Part shown: positions 1 through 10,946 of the stretch, in pieces
Layout of the letters: every line of letters starts with the position of its first letter
Position numbering within the stretch: the first letter of the stretch is position 1
From: an uncultured SAR86 cluster bacterium
GTDB taxonomy: Bacteria > Pseudomonadota > Gammaproteobacteria > Magnimaribacterales > D2472
Direction of reading: 5' to 3'
Assembly: GCA_902591565.1 (NCBI GenBank)
Contig: CACJBC010000004.1
Coordinates: forward strand, 1-64,000
Length of the DNA: 64,000 nt
Program-made: the position numbers and the translations under genes
The notes under the pieces: model-generated
Told to the model about the DNA's origin: nothing
The model's database searches: none
Seen by the model: only the letters and a program-made list of their open reading frames with translations

Positions 1-1
1 C

Positions 2-523
2 TCTTGGATTTATAAAGAACTATATAAATCTAGAAACTTTGGACCCTTTTTTCATAAATTTGGTGCATTAGTTGGAGCTATTTTTAATGCAATTGATCAA
101 TTTATATTTAGAGGGAATTTACCTATTACTCTTAATCACCCTACTCCTGATCATCAGTGTTTAAGAAAAGCTGATGAGATGCCAAAAATTGATTATCCAA
201 AGGCTGATGGGGTTTATTCATTTGATAAATTATCATCTGTATATCTTTCCAATACCAACCACGAAGAAGACCAACCTTGCCATCTTAAATTGAAAGATCC
301 TTCAATTCCAATATCAGTGAATTTACCTTTATATGATGAACCAGCACAAAGATATTGCCCTGCAGGAGTATATGAAGTTGTTGAAAAGGATAATGAAAAG
401 AAATTCGTTATAAATGCACAAAATTGTGTTCATTGTAAAACTTGTGATATTAAAGACCCTTCACAGAATATTAAATGGATTACTCCAGAAGGTCCTGGAG
501 GACCAAACTATCCAAATATGTAA
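2..523 (+). CDS. Electron transfer flavoprotein-ubiquinone oxidoreductase, C-terminal part (5' truncated by window edge)
   Basis: Frame is open upstream of the listed ORF (SWIYKELYKSRNFGPFFHKFGALVGAIFNAIDQF...); C-terminal 4Fe-4S ferredoxin-like motif YCPAGVYEV...NCVHCKTCDIKDPSQNIKW..PEGPGGPNYPNM is typical of ETF-QO. Confidence 0.93.
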   Translation, partial: SWIYKELYKSRNFGPFFHKFGALVGAIFNAIDQFIFRGNLPITLNHPTPDHQCLRKADEMPKIDYPKADGVYSFDKLSSVYLSNTNHEEDQPCHLKLKDPSIPISVNLPLYDEPAQRYCPAGVYEVVEKDNEKKFVINAQNCVHCKTCDIKDPSQNIKWITPEGPGGPNYPNM

Positions 524-531
524 TAAATAAT

Positions 532-2331
532 ATGAAATTTTTTAAACAAAAGATTAAATATATAGCTTTTGTAATATTATTTGTTAGCTCATGCCAAACT
601 AATCAAAATAAAATTGTAGAAGCTGATGTTAATGAAATAAGCATTAACGAAAATGAATTATTCGAAGAATATCTTGCTGCTCAGTGGGATAAAGATCTTG
701 AGGACAGACCAATATTTGCTTCACTCATAGGGGATAAAAGATTTAATCAAGACATTACACCTAATAATTTAGAATACTACCAAAAAAGAATTTCTAAACT
801 TCAAGAGAGAAAACAAGAATTAAATGCTTTTAATTTCAGTGAATTAAATTCTGAGAATAAATTAAATTACAAACTTTTAAACCTTAACCTTGATAATTCA
901 TTAGAAGCATCACGCTATCCATCTTATTATATGTCGCTAAATCAAAGAGGTGGAGTTCAAAGTTATTATGAAACAGGAGATAGGCTTGTATACTCATCTA
1001 AGACTGATTATGAAGATTGGTTGATTCGACTATCTAAATATTCAGATAACATAAATAATACAACTAGCAATCTAAAAAAAGGATTAGCTAACGGGTATAC
1101 TCAGCCAAAACTTGTAACCGAACAAGTCATAACTCAAATAGATAATTTATTAAGTAATGATCTAGATAGCCATCCATATTTAAAAATATTTTTATCAGCG
1201 AATGATGAATATTTTATGAATGATGAAAAAAATCAACTTATCAAAGATGCCAAAGAATTAATCATCAATAAAATAATCCCTGCATATCAGGAGCTTAATA
1301 CTTTTTTAAAAAACGATTATTTACCTAAATCTAGAGATTCAATTGGTTTAGATAGCGTTCCAAATGGTAAAGAATGGTATGAATATGTTGCTAGGTATCA
1401 CACAACTACAGATCTTACACCAGATGAAATTCATGCTATTGGTTTAAGTGAAGTAAAAAGAATTAGATCTGAAATGGAGCAAATAATTAAAGATTTAGAA
1501 TGGGAAGGAGATTTTAAATCCTTTTTAAATTATCTGAGAACTAGTCCAAGATTTTATTACGATAATGGAGAAGATTTATTAAATGCATATTTAATAATGG
1601 CAAAAAAAATTGATCCTCTTCTTCCAAAGATTTTTAAAGTTTTTCCCAGGGCACCTTATGGAGTAATACCTATTCCAGAAGAGTCAGCTCCATTTACAAC
1701 AACCGCATATTACAATGGACCAGCTAAAGGTAGACCTGGATATTTTTATGCAAATCTTTATAAGCCTGAATCTCGTCCTAAATATGAAATACCGGTTTTA
1801 ACTGTACATGAGGCAGTTCCTGGTCATCATTTTCAAATATCTTTAGCCCAAGAGTTAGAAAATGTTCCAACTTTCCGAAAATATTTAAGTTTTACAGCTT
1901 TTGTTGAAGGCTGGGGTTTGTATAGTGAAGAACTTGGAGATTTTATAGGAATCTATGATGATCCGTATGATAAATTTGGACAGCTAACATATGATATGTG
2001 GAGAGCTATAAGATTAGTTGTTGATACTGGAATGCACTATAAGGGATGGTCTAGAGATGATGCTATTAATCTCTTTATAGAAAATACAGCCAAATCTAAA
2101 TTAGATATTGAAAATGAAGTTGATAGATATATTGCATGGCCTGGACAAGCTTTGGCATATAAAATTGGACAATTAAAAATATTAGAATTAAGACAAAAGG
2201 CAGAACGAGTATTGGGTGATAAATATGATATTAAAGATTTTCATCATGAAGTTCTCAGGAGAGGTTCAGTTCCTTTAGATATACTTGAAAGCTATATTAA
2301 TGATTGGATATCTGAGACTTTGAATTCTTGA
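532..2331 (+). CDS. DUF885 family lipoprotein (putative metallopeptidase)
   Basis: [10 protein letters not shown] motif; lipobox-like leader [22 protein letters not shown]. The ATG at 532 is a better start than the ORF-track start at 475, which overlaps the ETF-QO gene. Confidence 0.85.
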   Translation: MKFFKQKIKYIAFVILFVSSCQTNQNKIVEADVNEISINENELFEEYLAAQWDKDLEDRPIFASLIGDKRFNQDITPNNLEYYQKRISKLQERKQELNAFNFSELNSENKLNYKLLNLNLDNSLEASRYPSYYMSLNQRGGVQSYYETGDRLVYSSKTDYEDWLIRLSKYSDNINNTTSNLKKGLANGYTQPKLVTEQVITQIDNLLSNDLDSHPYLKIFLSANDEYFMNDEKNQLIKDAKELIINKIIPAYQELNTFLKNDYLPKSRDSIGLDSVPNGKEWYEYVARYHTTTDLTPDEIHAIGLSEVKRIRSEMEQIIKDLEWEGDFKSFLNYLRTSPRFYYDNGEDLLNAYLIMAKKIDPLLPKIFKVFPRAPYGVIPIPEESAPFTTTAYYNGPAKGRPGYFYANLYKPESRPKYEIPVLTVHEAVPGHHFQISLAQELENVPTFRKYLSFTAFVEGWGLYSEELGDFIGIYDDPYDKFGQLTYDMWRAIRLVVDTGMHYKGWSRDDAINLFIENTAKSKLDIENEVDRYIAWPGQALAYKIGQLKILELRQKAERVLGDKYDIKDFHHEVLRRGSVPLDILESYINDWISETLNS

Positions 2332-2455
2332 AGTTTCTGCATCTTTCACTGCAATATTTAACATTATCCCAGTTTCTTTCCCACTTTTTGCGCCATGTAT
2401 ATGGCTTATTGCATACAATGCAAATTTTTGTTTCTAATTTAAGTTTCTTATGCAA
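2297..2455 (-). CDS. DUF2256 family small zinc-ribbon-like protein (52 aa, TTG start), not in the ORF track
   Basis: Manual translation: [52 protein letters not shown]; CxxC...TWRKKW...YCSxRCR signature of DUF2256. Confidence 0.8.
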   Translation of the reverse strand: MHKKLKLETKICIVCNKPYTWRKKWERNWDNVKYCSERCRNFKNSKSQISNH

Positions 2456-2981
2456 TTTTACCTACCGGATAGCTTTTATTACCGCTGTTTATATATAGAA
2501 TGTCATCAACTATATTGTTCTTTTCTAATGCTAAATTAATTAAATTATAATACGTTGATCTATTAAAAAATCCTTTAATATTATCTCTGACATGAACTAA
2601 AGGGATTAAAGTGTCCTCAAAGTTGATAAGTTTAATTGAATTAACTTCATTTATTAAAAAAGAGTATTCAAAGTTTGTAACTAACTCAAGATATTCATCT
2701 TTAAAATTAAAATCTGTAATAACATATGGAGCTATCGCGGTTTTCACAGGCACCTTCTCATGAGGAGTAACCAAATAATATGAATCATAGTCTTTTCTTA
2801 AAACAGTGGAGAAGAGCTTAGTTAGCCTATAATTTTTAATTGGAGAGTTGTTATAAAACCACTCGCCCTCTCTATCTATGAAAAATTCCTGGCCTTCACA
2901 CAAATCTGGATTCCATTTATGAACTGGTGGGAATGTATTGCCATTTGATTTAATGTTATTGGCAATTTTAGAAATACTCAT
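2448..2981 (-). CDS. DUF1285 domain-containing protein
   Basis: 177 aa; [16 protein letters not shown]...[12 protein letters not shown] pattern typical of DUF1285. Confidence 0.8.
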   Translation of the reverse strand: MSISKIANNIKSNGNTFPPVHKWNPDLCEGQEFFIDREGEWFYNNSPIKNYRLTKLFSTVLRKDYDSYYLVTPHEKVPVKTAIAPYVITDFNFKDEYLELVTNFEYSFLINEVNSIKLINFEDTLIPLVHVRDNIKGFFNRSTYYNLINLALEKNNIVDDILYINSGNKSYPVGKIA

Positions 2982-3603
2982 AAATAGATTTTATAAAAAT
3001 GAATAAACCAATTAAACATAAAATTGCTGACAAAAAATAATTAATTAATTTATTTTTGTGGATATTTATTGTTTTTGATGCGGTAAGTAAAAAAGATAGC
3101 AACATAAACCATAATGCAGAAGTAATTGAAAAATAAATTGGATAAAGGTAAAAAAATATACCCTGAATTGAGTCTATTAGGATAGTAAATAATGAAACAA
3201 AAAATATAAAGGCTTTAACATTAAATATATTTGTGATTAAACCAGAGAAAAAGCTCCCATAAATTGATGAACTATTTTGTAAATTGTTTTGGTTATATTC
3301 AGCTACAGAATAAGATCTAAGCATTGATATGCCTAAATAAAATATATATGAACTACCTATTATGCTTATAGAAAATTTGTATAGGTCATTTTCTAAAATA
3401 AAAAGAGAAATACCATTTATAGCAAGAAAACAATGAACGTATATCCCAACTCCTATACCTATGGATGTAAAAATTCCAGCATTTCTTCCATATAAAGATA
3501 CTTGCCTTATAGTTACAGCAGTGTCTGGTCCTGGGCTTGTTAAAGCAATTAAGTGTGCAATAGATGACCAAATAAACATATTAAAAAATAATATTTGGTT
3601 CAA
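2968..3603 (-). CDS. LysE family translocator
   Basis: TSPGPDTAVTIRQ N-terminal motif and multiple TM segments. Confidence 0.85.
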   Translation of the reverse strand: MNQILFFNMFIWSSIAHLIALTSPGPDTAVTIRQVSLYGRNAGIFTSIGIGVGIYVHCFLAINGISLFILENDLYKFSISIIGSSYIFYLGISMLRSYSVAEYNQNNLQNSSSIYGSFFSGLITNIFNVKAFIFFVSLFTILIDSIQGIFFYLYPIYFSITSALWFMLLSFLLTASKTINIHKNKLINYFLSAILCLIGLFIFIKSIYEYF

Positions 3604-4576
3604 TTTCTAATTTGATATTAAATGTCTTATAAACTAAGTCTTGAATCTCAGAAGCATAATTTAATACATCATCTTGTGTTGCTTGACCATTAGTTATTAA
3701 TACTAATGAATGGTTTTCAAATAGAGATACATTTTTATGTGTAGAAATTTTATTTTTTATTAATTCTATTAATCTTGCTGCTCCAACTTTCACACGGACT
3801 TGATCATAATTCCAAATTATTAATTCTTCTTTTGAATGACTAGTAAAATTGATTGAATCTATACTAACTATAGGATTTTTAAAAAAACTACCAACATTAT
3901 TAACAATATTTGGGTTTGGTAATGCTTTTGACCTAATAATAGAAATAATATTTGCGACATCTCTAGTTGAATTAGCATTGATATTATTTTCTTTAATATA
4001 ATCTCTAATCGTTTGATAATTGATTGATATATTACTCACCTTATTAGTAATAAAATTTATATTGTATATAAGGCGATTTGAATTTTTTAATGAAGAATTT
4101 CTATATACAAAATCACATTCTGAGTTTGTTAAATTAATTTTTTTAAATTCTGTTAAACAGTAACAATCAATACTTTTTATTAATGATGATACTTCTGCTC
4201 CATAAGCTCCTATATTTTGGATTGGAGATGCTCCAACACTTCCAGGTATATCTATCAAATTCTCAAATCCATTAATATTTTTTGATATACAAAAATTAAC
4301 TAGAGCATTCCAATTATGGGCAGCACCAACTTTTAATATGTTATTTGCTTTATCTTCGATAAGGGTATCAAAATTAGCTCTGATAATAATGCCGTCATAA
4401 TAATTAGGTAAAACCAAGTTTGTTCCTTCACCAACAATATAAATCTTTTCATTATTATTAGATAAAAAATCTTTAAGTTCATCAAAGTCATTTTCACTAT
4501 CAAGTGTTAGTAGGTATTTGCATTTTGAACTTATGCCCAGGGAATTATTTATTGATGAATTTTTTTCAACAATCAT
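3581..4576 (-). CDS. murB: UDP-N-acetylenolpyruvoylglucosamine reductase
   Basis: VGEGTNLVLP, GFENLIDIPGSVGASPIQNIGAYGAEV, VGSFFKNP motifs. Confidence 0.95.
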   Translation of the reverse strand: MIVEKNSSINNSLGISSKCKYLLTLDSENDFDELKDFLSNNNEKIYIVGEGTNLVLPNYYDGIIIRANFDTLIEDKANNILKVGAAHNWNALVNFCISKNINGFENLIDIPGSVGASPIQNIGAYGAEVSSLIKSIDCYCLTEFKKINLTNSECDFVYRNSSLKNSNRLIYNINFITNKVSNISINYQTIRDYIKENNINANSTRDVANIISIIRSKALPNPNIVNNVGSFFKNPIVSIDSINFTSHSKEELIIWNYDQVRVKVGAARLIELIKNKISTHKNVSLFENHSLVLITNGQATQDDVLNYASEIQDLVYKTFNIKLEIEPNIIF

Positions 4577-5295
4577 TATATTTTTAGATATTCTTCAGCT
4601 CTTATAACATCTTCTTGTGTATCAATTCCTGGAGGAACCTCTCCTTTATATTGAGACATATATATTGAAAGATTGTTATCTAGGAATCTGAGTTGTTCAA
4701 GCTTATGCTCTAATTCATTCGGTGTTGGTTCTAGATTAATTATTTTAGATAATGTTTTATACGTATAACCATATATTCCAATGTGCCTCATAACACTATC
4801 ATCTAATTCTTTGGTAAGATTTCTTTCAAAGGCTTCAGCATAGCCTCTGCTATTGATAATGACTTTTACACAATTTTTATTTGAAACATCTTCATCATTA
4901 TAAATTGGATGGGAGGCTGATATCACATCACAGTCTTTATTTGTATAGTCATCAATCAATCTGGTAATTAAATCGTGAGGCATAAATGGCTCATCACCTT
5001 GAAGGTTAATTACAAGATCATCATCATTTATGTTTAGCTTTGTTGCAGCTTCAAAAACTCTATCAGTACCAGAAATATGTTTTGGGTTAGTCATAAGAAC
5101 ATTTTTTGTAAATTTTAATACATGTTCAAATATTTCATTTGAGTCTGTAGCTATGTATGTATCTAATTTTAATGAGTTTACGTTTGTATAAACTCTCTCT
5201 ATTAATGAGATTCCAGAAATATTAATAAGCGGTTTTTTTGGAAGCCTAGTAGAGCCAATTCTTGATGGTATAAGAATAAATGTTCTTTTATTCAT
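4576..5295 (-). CDS. kdsB: 3-deoxy-manno-octulosonate cytidylyltransferase
   Basis: IPSRIGSTRLPKKPL, NLQGDEPFMP, ISASHPI motifs; next to murB and lpxK. Confidence 0.95.
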   Translation of the reverse strand: MNKRTFILIPSRIGSTRLPKKPLINISGISLIERVYTNVNSLKLDTYIATDSNEIFEHVLKFTKNVLMTNPKHISGTDRVFEAATKLNINDDDLVINLQGDEPFMPHDLITRLIDDYTNKDCDVISASHPIYNDEDVSNKNCVKVIINSRGYAEAFERNLTKELDDSVMRHIGIYGYTYKTLSKIINLEPTPNELEHKLEQLRFLDNNLSIYMSQYKGEVPPGIDTQEDVIRAEEYLKI

Positions 5296-5297
5296 AT

Positions 5298-8057
5298 TTA
5301 CTTTAAAGACTTTAACTTTAAATCAAGTTCTGTAATGAACTTTTCAGATACATCAGCCTCAATTGTTAAATACCAAATTTTATTATTATCAAAACTTATA
5401 CATTTTGATGCATCTTTTTCAGTCATAATTATTGGCAAATGATCAAGAAAAGTTAAATCTTCCTCATCAAAGGTATGATGGTCTGGAAATGAATTCCTAG
5501 TAATATCAAAACCTAGTCTAGCTAATAAATCAAAGAATCTACCAGGATTACCTAACCCTGCTACCGCATGAACTTGTTTGTGCATGGGCCAGTCTTTAAT
5601 TAAATAGGATTTTCCAGTTTTTAAATGTATGAATTTAGAAGGACTAATGTTCATAAGATATTCATTATCCTTTGTAGGACCACTATTATTAACAACAAAA
5701 TCAACACTTTTTAATCTAGATTTTGATTCTCTTAAAGGACCAGCTGGAAAAGTAAGATTATTACCAAATCTTCTTTTACCATCTATAACAACTATTTCTA
5801 TATCCCTATTCATATTGTAATGTTGAAGTCCATCATCGGAGATAATGACATCACAATTATGGTTATTTACTATAGTTTTTACTGCTCTAACTCTATTTTT
5901 ATCAATGTAAAAAGGTAAATTTAACTTAGCTAATATTTGTGCTTCATCACCGGTTTGCTTTACAGAAGTTTGGTTAGTAACTTTTAGTGTTTCTCTAAAT
6001 TTACCTCCATAACCTCTACTGACTAGACCTGGTTTATATCCTATCTTGATTAATTCTTGAGCAATATATGCTACTAATGGTGTTTTTCCAGTTCCACCAA
6101 TCGTTAAATTACCAACAATAATAATTGGAATATCAGATTTATAGGATTGAAACTTACCTTGAATATATTTTCTTCTTCTTCTTTTTGTAAGATATTTAAA
6201 TAAAAATGAAAATGGTGTTAGAAGATACAACCATAAACTTTTCTTATACCAACTATCGACAACAAAACTTGCATTATCCTCTTCATCATATTCTGGTACA
6301 TAAATTTGTTTTGATTCCGATATTTCGACCTTTTCAGGTGCAGATTCTTCAAATTTATTTTGATATAAAGATTGATATATTCCTTTATTTGAAAGCAATT
6401 CTTTATGTGTACCTGTCTCAGATAAAATACCTTTATCTAAAACAAGAATTCTAGATGCATTTTCAATTGTTGATAATCTATGTGCAATTACAATAGTTGT
6501 TCTATTTGTAATAAGTTTTTCAAGAGCTTCTTGAACGATTAATTCAGATTCAGTATCTAACGATGATGTGGCTTCATCTAAAATAATTATAGGAGAATCC
6601 TTATAAAATGCTCTAGCAATAGCAAGCCTCTGTCGCTGACCGCCAGATAATAGCACACCATCATCTCCAATTTCAGATTCAAACCCCTCTGGCAATTGTT
6701 CAATAAAATCAATACAGCCTGCTTGCTTAGCAGATTCAATTAACTTTTGAGAATCAATAATGTCATCACCATAAGCAATATTCTTGGCAATAGTATCGTT
6801 AAATAATGATGGTGATTGATTTACTATTGATATAGAAGATCTTAAATATTTGAGAGAGTAATCATTAACTGATATACCATCAATTAATACCTCGCCTTTA
6901 GAATGATTATAAAAACGAGGAATTAGATTAACTATTGTAGATTTACCAGAACCAGATTTACCAACAATAGCAACTGTTTCATTTCTCTCGATTTTAAAAG
7001 ATACATCATCAATTATTAAACCACCAGTATCATATGAAAATGAGACATTCTTAAATTCAATATTACCAAGAATCTGTGATTCTATATTTCCAGAATTATC
7101 TTCATTTTGTTGATCTAATTGATCAAATATCTCATTAGCTGCTGCCAATCCTTTTTGAATAATAATATTAATATTTGATAATTGACGAATTGGTTTAGCC
7201 ATTAATCCGGCTGCAGTAAAAAATGCTACAAAAGTTTCAGCATCAAGAGCAATACCCAGTTGAGAACCAAGTGCAAAAAATGCAACTAGCGATAATGATA
7301 TTGATACTAATATCTGAATTATAGGCGTAGCTAAATTTCCAGTCGCTTCAAGTTTTAAATTTTGATTTTTATTTGATGCATTTGCCTCTAAAAATCTTCT
7401 GTTTTCATATTCTTCTGCATTAAAGCTTTTAATCTCTACATGTCCGTCAACTGCCTCTGATGCTATATGAGTCACATCACCCATGGCTGTTTGTATCTTT
7501 GTTGCTAATTTTTTTAACCTTTTACCAGCTACATAAACTATCAATGCAATCAAGGGAGCAGTAATAATTAATAGAAGAGTTAACTTGAAATTTAAAAACA
7601 TTAAATATGCGAATAAACCTACAAGTAAAAAACCTTCTCTAACAATTGTTTTTACTGCATCTGACGCCGCTGTTGAAACCTGAGTTGTAGTAAAAGTAAT
7701 TCGATTTATCAACTGACCTGATTGATTTGCATCAAAATATGATTTTGGCAAGTCATGTAACTTTTGGAATAATTCAGCCCTTAAATCATGAACAATGCCA
7801 AATCCTACCCTAGACATAAAGTAATTACCTATAAAAAAACCTAGGCCACGAATTACGGCAATAAAAATTAGAGACATTGCTAATATAGTATTTAAACTTT
7901 CATCATCTGAATCTATATAGGTAATAATTCTTCTTATCCACTCTACAGCTGCAATATCAGCTAATGCAAAACTTATAAAACCTAGAACACTGATGATAAA
8001 CGACCATTTATACCTATAGGTATAACTTAGAATACGTCTCAAGATGCCTGTTTTCAT
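5298..8057 (-). CDS. msbA-lpxK: Fusion protein: MsbA-type lipid A export ABC transporter (N-terminal, ~6265-8057) + tetraacyldisaccharide 4'-kinase LpxK (C-terminal, ~5298-6264)
   Basis: N-terminal ABC exporter with Walker A GKSGSGKST and signature LSGGQRQRLAIARA; C-terminal LpxK with VGNLTIGGTGKTPL, VSRGYGG, GDEAQILA, ISDDGLQHY. One uninterrupted 919-codon frame. Confidence 0.95.
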   Translation of the reverse strand: MKTGILRRILSYTYRYKWSFIISVLGFISFALADIAAVEWIRRIITYIDSDDESLNTILAMSLIFIAVIRGLGFFIGNYFMSRVGFGIVHDLRAELFQKLHDLPKSYFDANQSGQLINRITFTTTQVSTAASDAVKTIVREGFLLVGLFAYLMFLNFKLTLLLIITAPLIALIVYVAGKRLKKLATKIQTAMGDVTHIASEAVDGHVEIKSFNAEEYENRRFLEANASNKNQNLKLEATGNLATPIIQILVSISLSLVAFFALGSQLGIALDAETFVAFFTAAGLMAKPIRQLSNINIIIQKGLAAANEIFDQLDQQNEDNSGNIESQILGNIEFKNVSFSYDTGGLIIDDVSFKIERNETVAIVGKSGSGKSTIVNLIPRFYNHSKGEVLIDGISVNDYSLKYLRSSISIVNQSPSLFNDTIAKNIAYGDDIIDSQKLIESAKQAGCIDFIEQLPEGFESEIGDDGVLLSGGQRQRLAIARAFYKDSPIIILDEATSSLDTESELIVQEALEKLITNRTTIVIAHRLSTIENASRILVLDKGILSETGTHKELLSNKGIYQSLYQNKFEESAPEKVEISESKQIYVPEYDEEDNASFVVDSWYKKSLWLYLLTPFSFLFKYLTKRRRRKYIQGKFQSYKSDIPIIIVGNLTIGGTGKTPLVAYIAQELIKIGYKPGLVSRGYGGKFRETLKVTNQTSVKQTGDEAQILAKLNLPFYIDKNRVRAVKTIVNNHNCDVIISDDGLQHYNMNRDIEIVVIDGKRRFGNNLTFPAGPLRESKSRLKSVDFVVNNSGPTKDNEYLMNISPSKFIHLKTGKSYLIKDWPMHKQVHAVAGLGNPGRFFDLLARLGFDITRNSFPDHHTFDEEDLTFLDHLPIIMTEKDASKCISFDNNKIWYLTIEADVSEKFITELDLKLKSLK

Positions 8058-8458
8058 TTTTCTATAGTTCTTATTTGAACTTCATTAAATCCATTTTTAT
8101 TAAGAATATCCATTATACCTACTATCCATACATGAAGAGCTGCGGCTTCGGCACTTAATACTACTGAATCTGAGTTATTGTTTAAGCTAAAAATAGCTTG
8201 TTCAATTTTATCGGTATCATTAATGTTATATATGGTTCCATTTATATAAACATTTCCACTAGAAGTTACAGATATTTCATTATTAATATCGACAAGGTTA
8301 TATTCAAAAGATTCGGTTTTAGGAAGTTCTAATGATAAAAATTGTGAGTCTCCAACCTTAGACGTTACAACAAAAAAAATCACTAATAAAAACACAATAT
8401 CTATTAATGGAGTTATTTCTATTGAAAATGCAGATTTTTCTTGATTGATAAATTTCAT
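8054..8458 (-). CDS. exbD: ExbD/TolR family biopolymer transport protein
   Basis: ITPLIDIVFLLVIFFVVTSKV membrane anchor with conserved Asp. Confidence 0.92.
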   Translation of the reverse strand: MKFINQEKSAFSIEITPLIDIVFLLVIFFVVTSKVGDSQFLSLELPKTESFEYNLVDINNEISVTSSGNVYINGTIYNINDTDKIEQAIFSLNNNSDSVVLSAEAAALHVWIVGIMDILNKNGFNEVQIRTIEK

Positions 8459-9054
8459 TTATTTATGACATCAATAAATCTAGAAACTTCAATTTGAAGT
8501 GAAATTAAAAGGAATGAAACTTTTTGTTCAAAGTATTTATGAAGTACAAGACCTGGAACAGCTATAAATAAACCAAATGCGGTAGTAATCAAGGCCTGGG
8601 ATATACCTGACGCTAGCGCATCTGGATTTACCCCTGTTGCCTCACTTAAGCCTGTAAATGCAGTAATCATTCCTATAACAGTACCCAAAAGACCTAATAG
8701 TGGACTTATAGTTGCAATAGTTCCAAGCATGTTTAAATTTCTATCTAATAGATATTTTACTTCTATAGCTTTTTCTTCAATTTTTGATTCTAAATTTTCT
8801 CTTGGAAGGTCTTTATATTTAATACAGGATACAAGCAGGAAACCTAGCGAAGATAGTTCAGCAATTTCTTCAGCTTGTTTAGTGCTTATTAAATTTTTAT
8901 TAAATAGGTTAACTATTTGATTAGTTAATCCATTTGGGGAGACAAGCCTAACTTGCAAGAACCACAACCTTTCAATTGAAATAGTTATGATTAGTATGCT
9001 ACATGCAAGTAAAGGCCACATAAAGGGCCCACCTGCAATAATAAACTCCGTCAT
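8455..9054 (-). CDS. exbB: MotA/TolQ/ExbB proton channel family protein
   Basis: TISPLLGLLGTVIGMITAF and ISQALITTAFGLFIAVPGLVLHKYF motifs. Confidence 0.92.
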   Translation of the reverse strand: MTEFIIAGGPFMWPLLACSILIITISIERLWFLQVRLVSPNGLTNQIVNLFNKNLISTKQAEEIAELSSLGFLLVSCIKYKDLPRENLESKIEEKAIEVKYLLDRNLNMLGTIATISPLLGLLGTVIGMITAFTGLSEATGVNPDALASGISQALITTAFGLFIAVPGLVLHKYFEQKVSFLLISLQIEVSRFIDVINK

Positions 9055-9738
9055 TTATGCCTCAGTAAGATTCATATCTTGAATTTTATAGATTTTATCA
9101 AAATTTCTTATGAAGTTACTATCATGAGTGGCAGTAATTAGAGCAATATTATATTTACGAGAAATATCCAATAGTAACTTTTGAATAATTTCTGCATTAT
9201 CTTCGTCTAAATTACCTGTTGGCTCATCCAAAAAAATAAAATTAGGTTTATTAATTAAAGCTCTAGCAATGGCAACTCTTTGTTTTTCACCTCCTGATAA
9301 CCTCCAAGGATGATGATTTAATCTATGAGAAAGACCAACCTCATCAATAATGTTTAAAACTTCTGATTTATTTGTTGATCTGTTTAAAATTTCGAGTGGT
9401 ATAAGTACATTTTCCATTACTGTTAAATCTTCAAGTAAATGATGGAACTGATAAACAAAGCCAAAATTCTTTAATCTTAAAGAACTTAATTCACTATTAT
9501 TTAAAGATTCTATTGATGTGTCATCATATTTAATTAAACCAGAAGATGGTGTATCTAAAGATGCTAGTACTTGAAGAAGTGTTGATTTTCCTGCACCTGA
9601 TCTTCCAGAAAGAGCAACCAAATCACCTCTTTTTATAGAAATATTAATTTTATTTAAAACTTCAATTTCAATACCATCAATAAAAAAAGATTTACTTAAA
9701 TTAATTGATTGTATTTTATTCATGTCTAAGAATTTCAA
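9055..9738 (-). CDS. lolD: Lipoprotein-releasing system ATP-binding protein
   Basis: ABC ATPase: GRSGAGKSTLLQ, LSGGEKQRVAIARAL, FLDEPTGNLD; overlaps LolC/E permease gene. Confidence 0.92.
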   Translation of the reverse strand: MKFLDMNKIQSINLSKSFFIDGIEIEVLNKINISIKRGDLVALSGRSGAGKSTLLQVLASLDTPSSGLIKYDDTSIESLNNSELSSLRLKNFGFVYQFHHLLEDLTVMENVLIPLEILNRSTNKSEVLNIIDEVGLSHRLNHHPWRLSGGEKQRVAIARALINKPNFIFLDEPTGNLDEDNAEIIQKLLLDISRKYNIALITATHDSNFIRNFDKIYKIQDMNLTEA

Positions 9739-10939
9739 TTGGGTTTAACTTTATTACTCTTAAAGCTGGTAATAAAGAAGAAATAACACTGAAGATAAAA
9801 GAAAGTGAACAAATAAACAAAATCTGACTATAGTCAACATAATATGGAAAGTAATTTATAAAATAGGCCTCCAAAAGGTTTCTTTGAAGAAGTGATTCAA
9901 GCAAATATATAAAGTTATTTAAATTAAATGTTATTAATAATCCTATTAATAATCCAAAAATTAAACCTATCATGCTAACCATCAATCCTTGAAAGAAAAA
10001 TATCATAACAAGTTGATTATTATTTGCACCGATTGTCTTTAGAATACCGACCTCTCTTTCCTTAGATTTAACAGTCATAACTATTGTTGAAAGAACAAGA
10101 ATTGAAGCTACACCTACAATTAAAAACAACATCAGGCCAATTAGAAGTTTTTCAAATTGAATAGCCTCAAACAAAGTTCCGTGTGTTTCCTTCCAAGAAG
10201 ATGAAATATAACCAGTATTATCTGGAATGGATTCATAGGCAATTTTATCTGCAAGAAATAAATCAGATGTTTTAATTCTAATAGATAAAGTTTCATTATT
10301 TAATGATTTAAATTTTTGAGCTAAATCATGTGAAATCAAAGCCAAAGATTGATCAATTTCAGCTCTTAACTCAAATATACCAACTACTTTTAACATTACA
10401 GACTTTGGATATGAGCCAATTATCGAAGATTTAATATCAGAGGTTGTGATATTTATATTATCTCCAACAAATACACCTAAATAAGATGCTAACCATGATC
10501 CGATTATTATTGAATTATCTTTATTTAAATCATTTAAAGAACCATAGATCACATGATTTGGTAAAATTGATACTCTATTCTCAGACTCTACATCTATTCC
10601 ATTTATTGAAATTCCTTTACTAGCTGATTCATGAGTAGCCAAAGCTTGAAAAGATATATAAGGAACTGCTTCAAGAACATTTTTATTTTGTTTAATATCC
10701 GTTATTAAAGATTCATAATTATTAATTGGTTCATCAGAATATATGACAGCATGAGGAACCACACCCAATATTCTATTTTGCAATTCTTTTTCAAAACCAT
10801 TCATAACTGACATCACAATAATTAAACTCGCAACACCAATTGAAAGGCCTGAAACAGCTAAAAATGAGGTAAAAGAAAAGATACCACCTTTATTAGATCT
10901 AAAGTATTTAAAAGCTAATTTAAAAGGTAAGTTAAGCAC
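9716..10939 (-). CDS. lolC: Lipoprotein-releasing ABC transporter permease (LolC/LolE family)
   Basis: N-terminal FKYFRSNKGGIFSFTSFLAVSGLSIGVASLIIVMSVMNGFE; FtsX-like C-terminus; adjacent to lolD. Confidence 0.92.
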   Translation of the reverse strand: MLNLPFKLAFKYFRSNKGGIFSFTSFLAVSGLSIGVASLIIVMSVMNGFEKELQNRILGVVPHAVIYSDEPINNYESLITDIKQNKNVLEAVPYISFQALATHESASKGISINGIDVESENRVSILPNHVIYGSLNDLNKDNSIIIGSWLASYLGVFVGDNINITTSDIKSSIIGSYPKSVMLKVVGIFELRAEIDQSLALISHDLAQKFKSLNNETLSIRIKTSDLFLADKIAYESIPDNTGYISSSWKETHGTLFEAIQFEKLLIGLMLFLIVGVASILVLSTIVMTVKSKEREVGILKTIGANNNQLVMIFFFQGLMVSMIGLIFGLLIGLLITFNLNNFIYLLESLLQRNLLEAYFINYFPYYVDYSQILFICSLSFIFSVISSLLPALRVIKLNPIEILRHE

Positions 10940-10946
10940 AAGAGTA

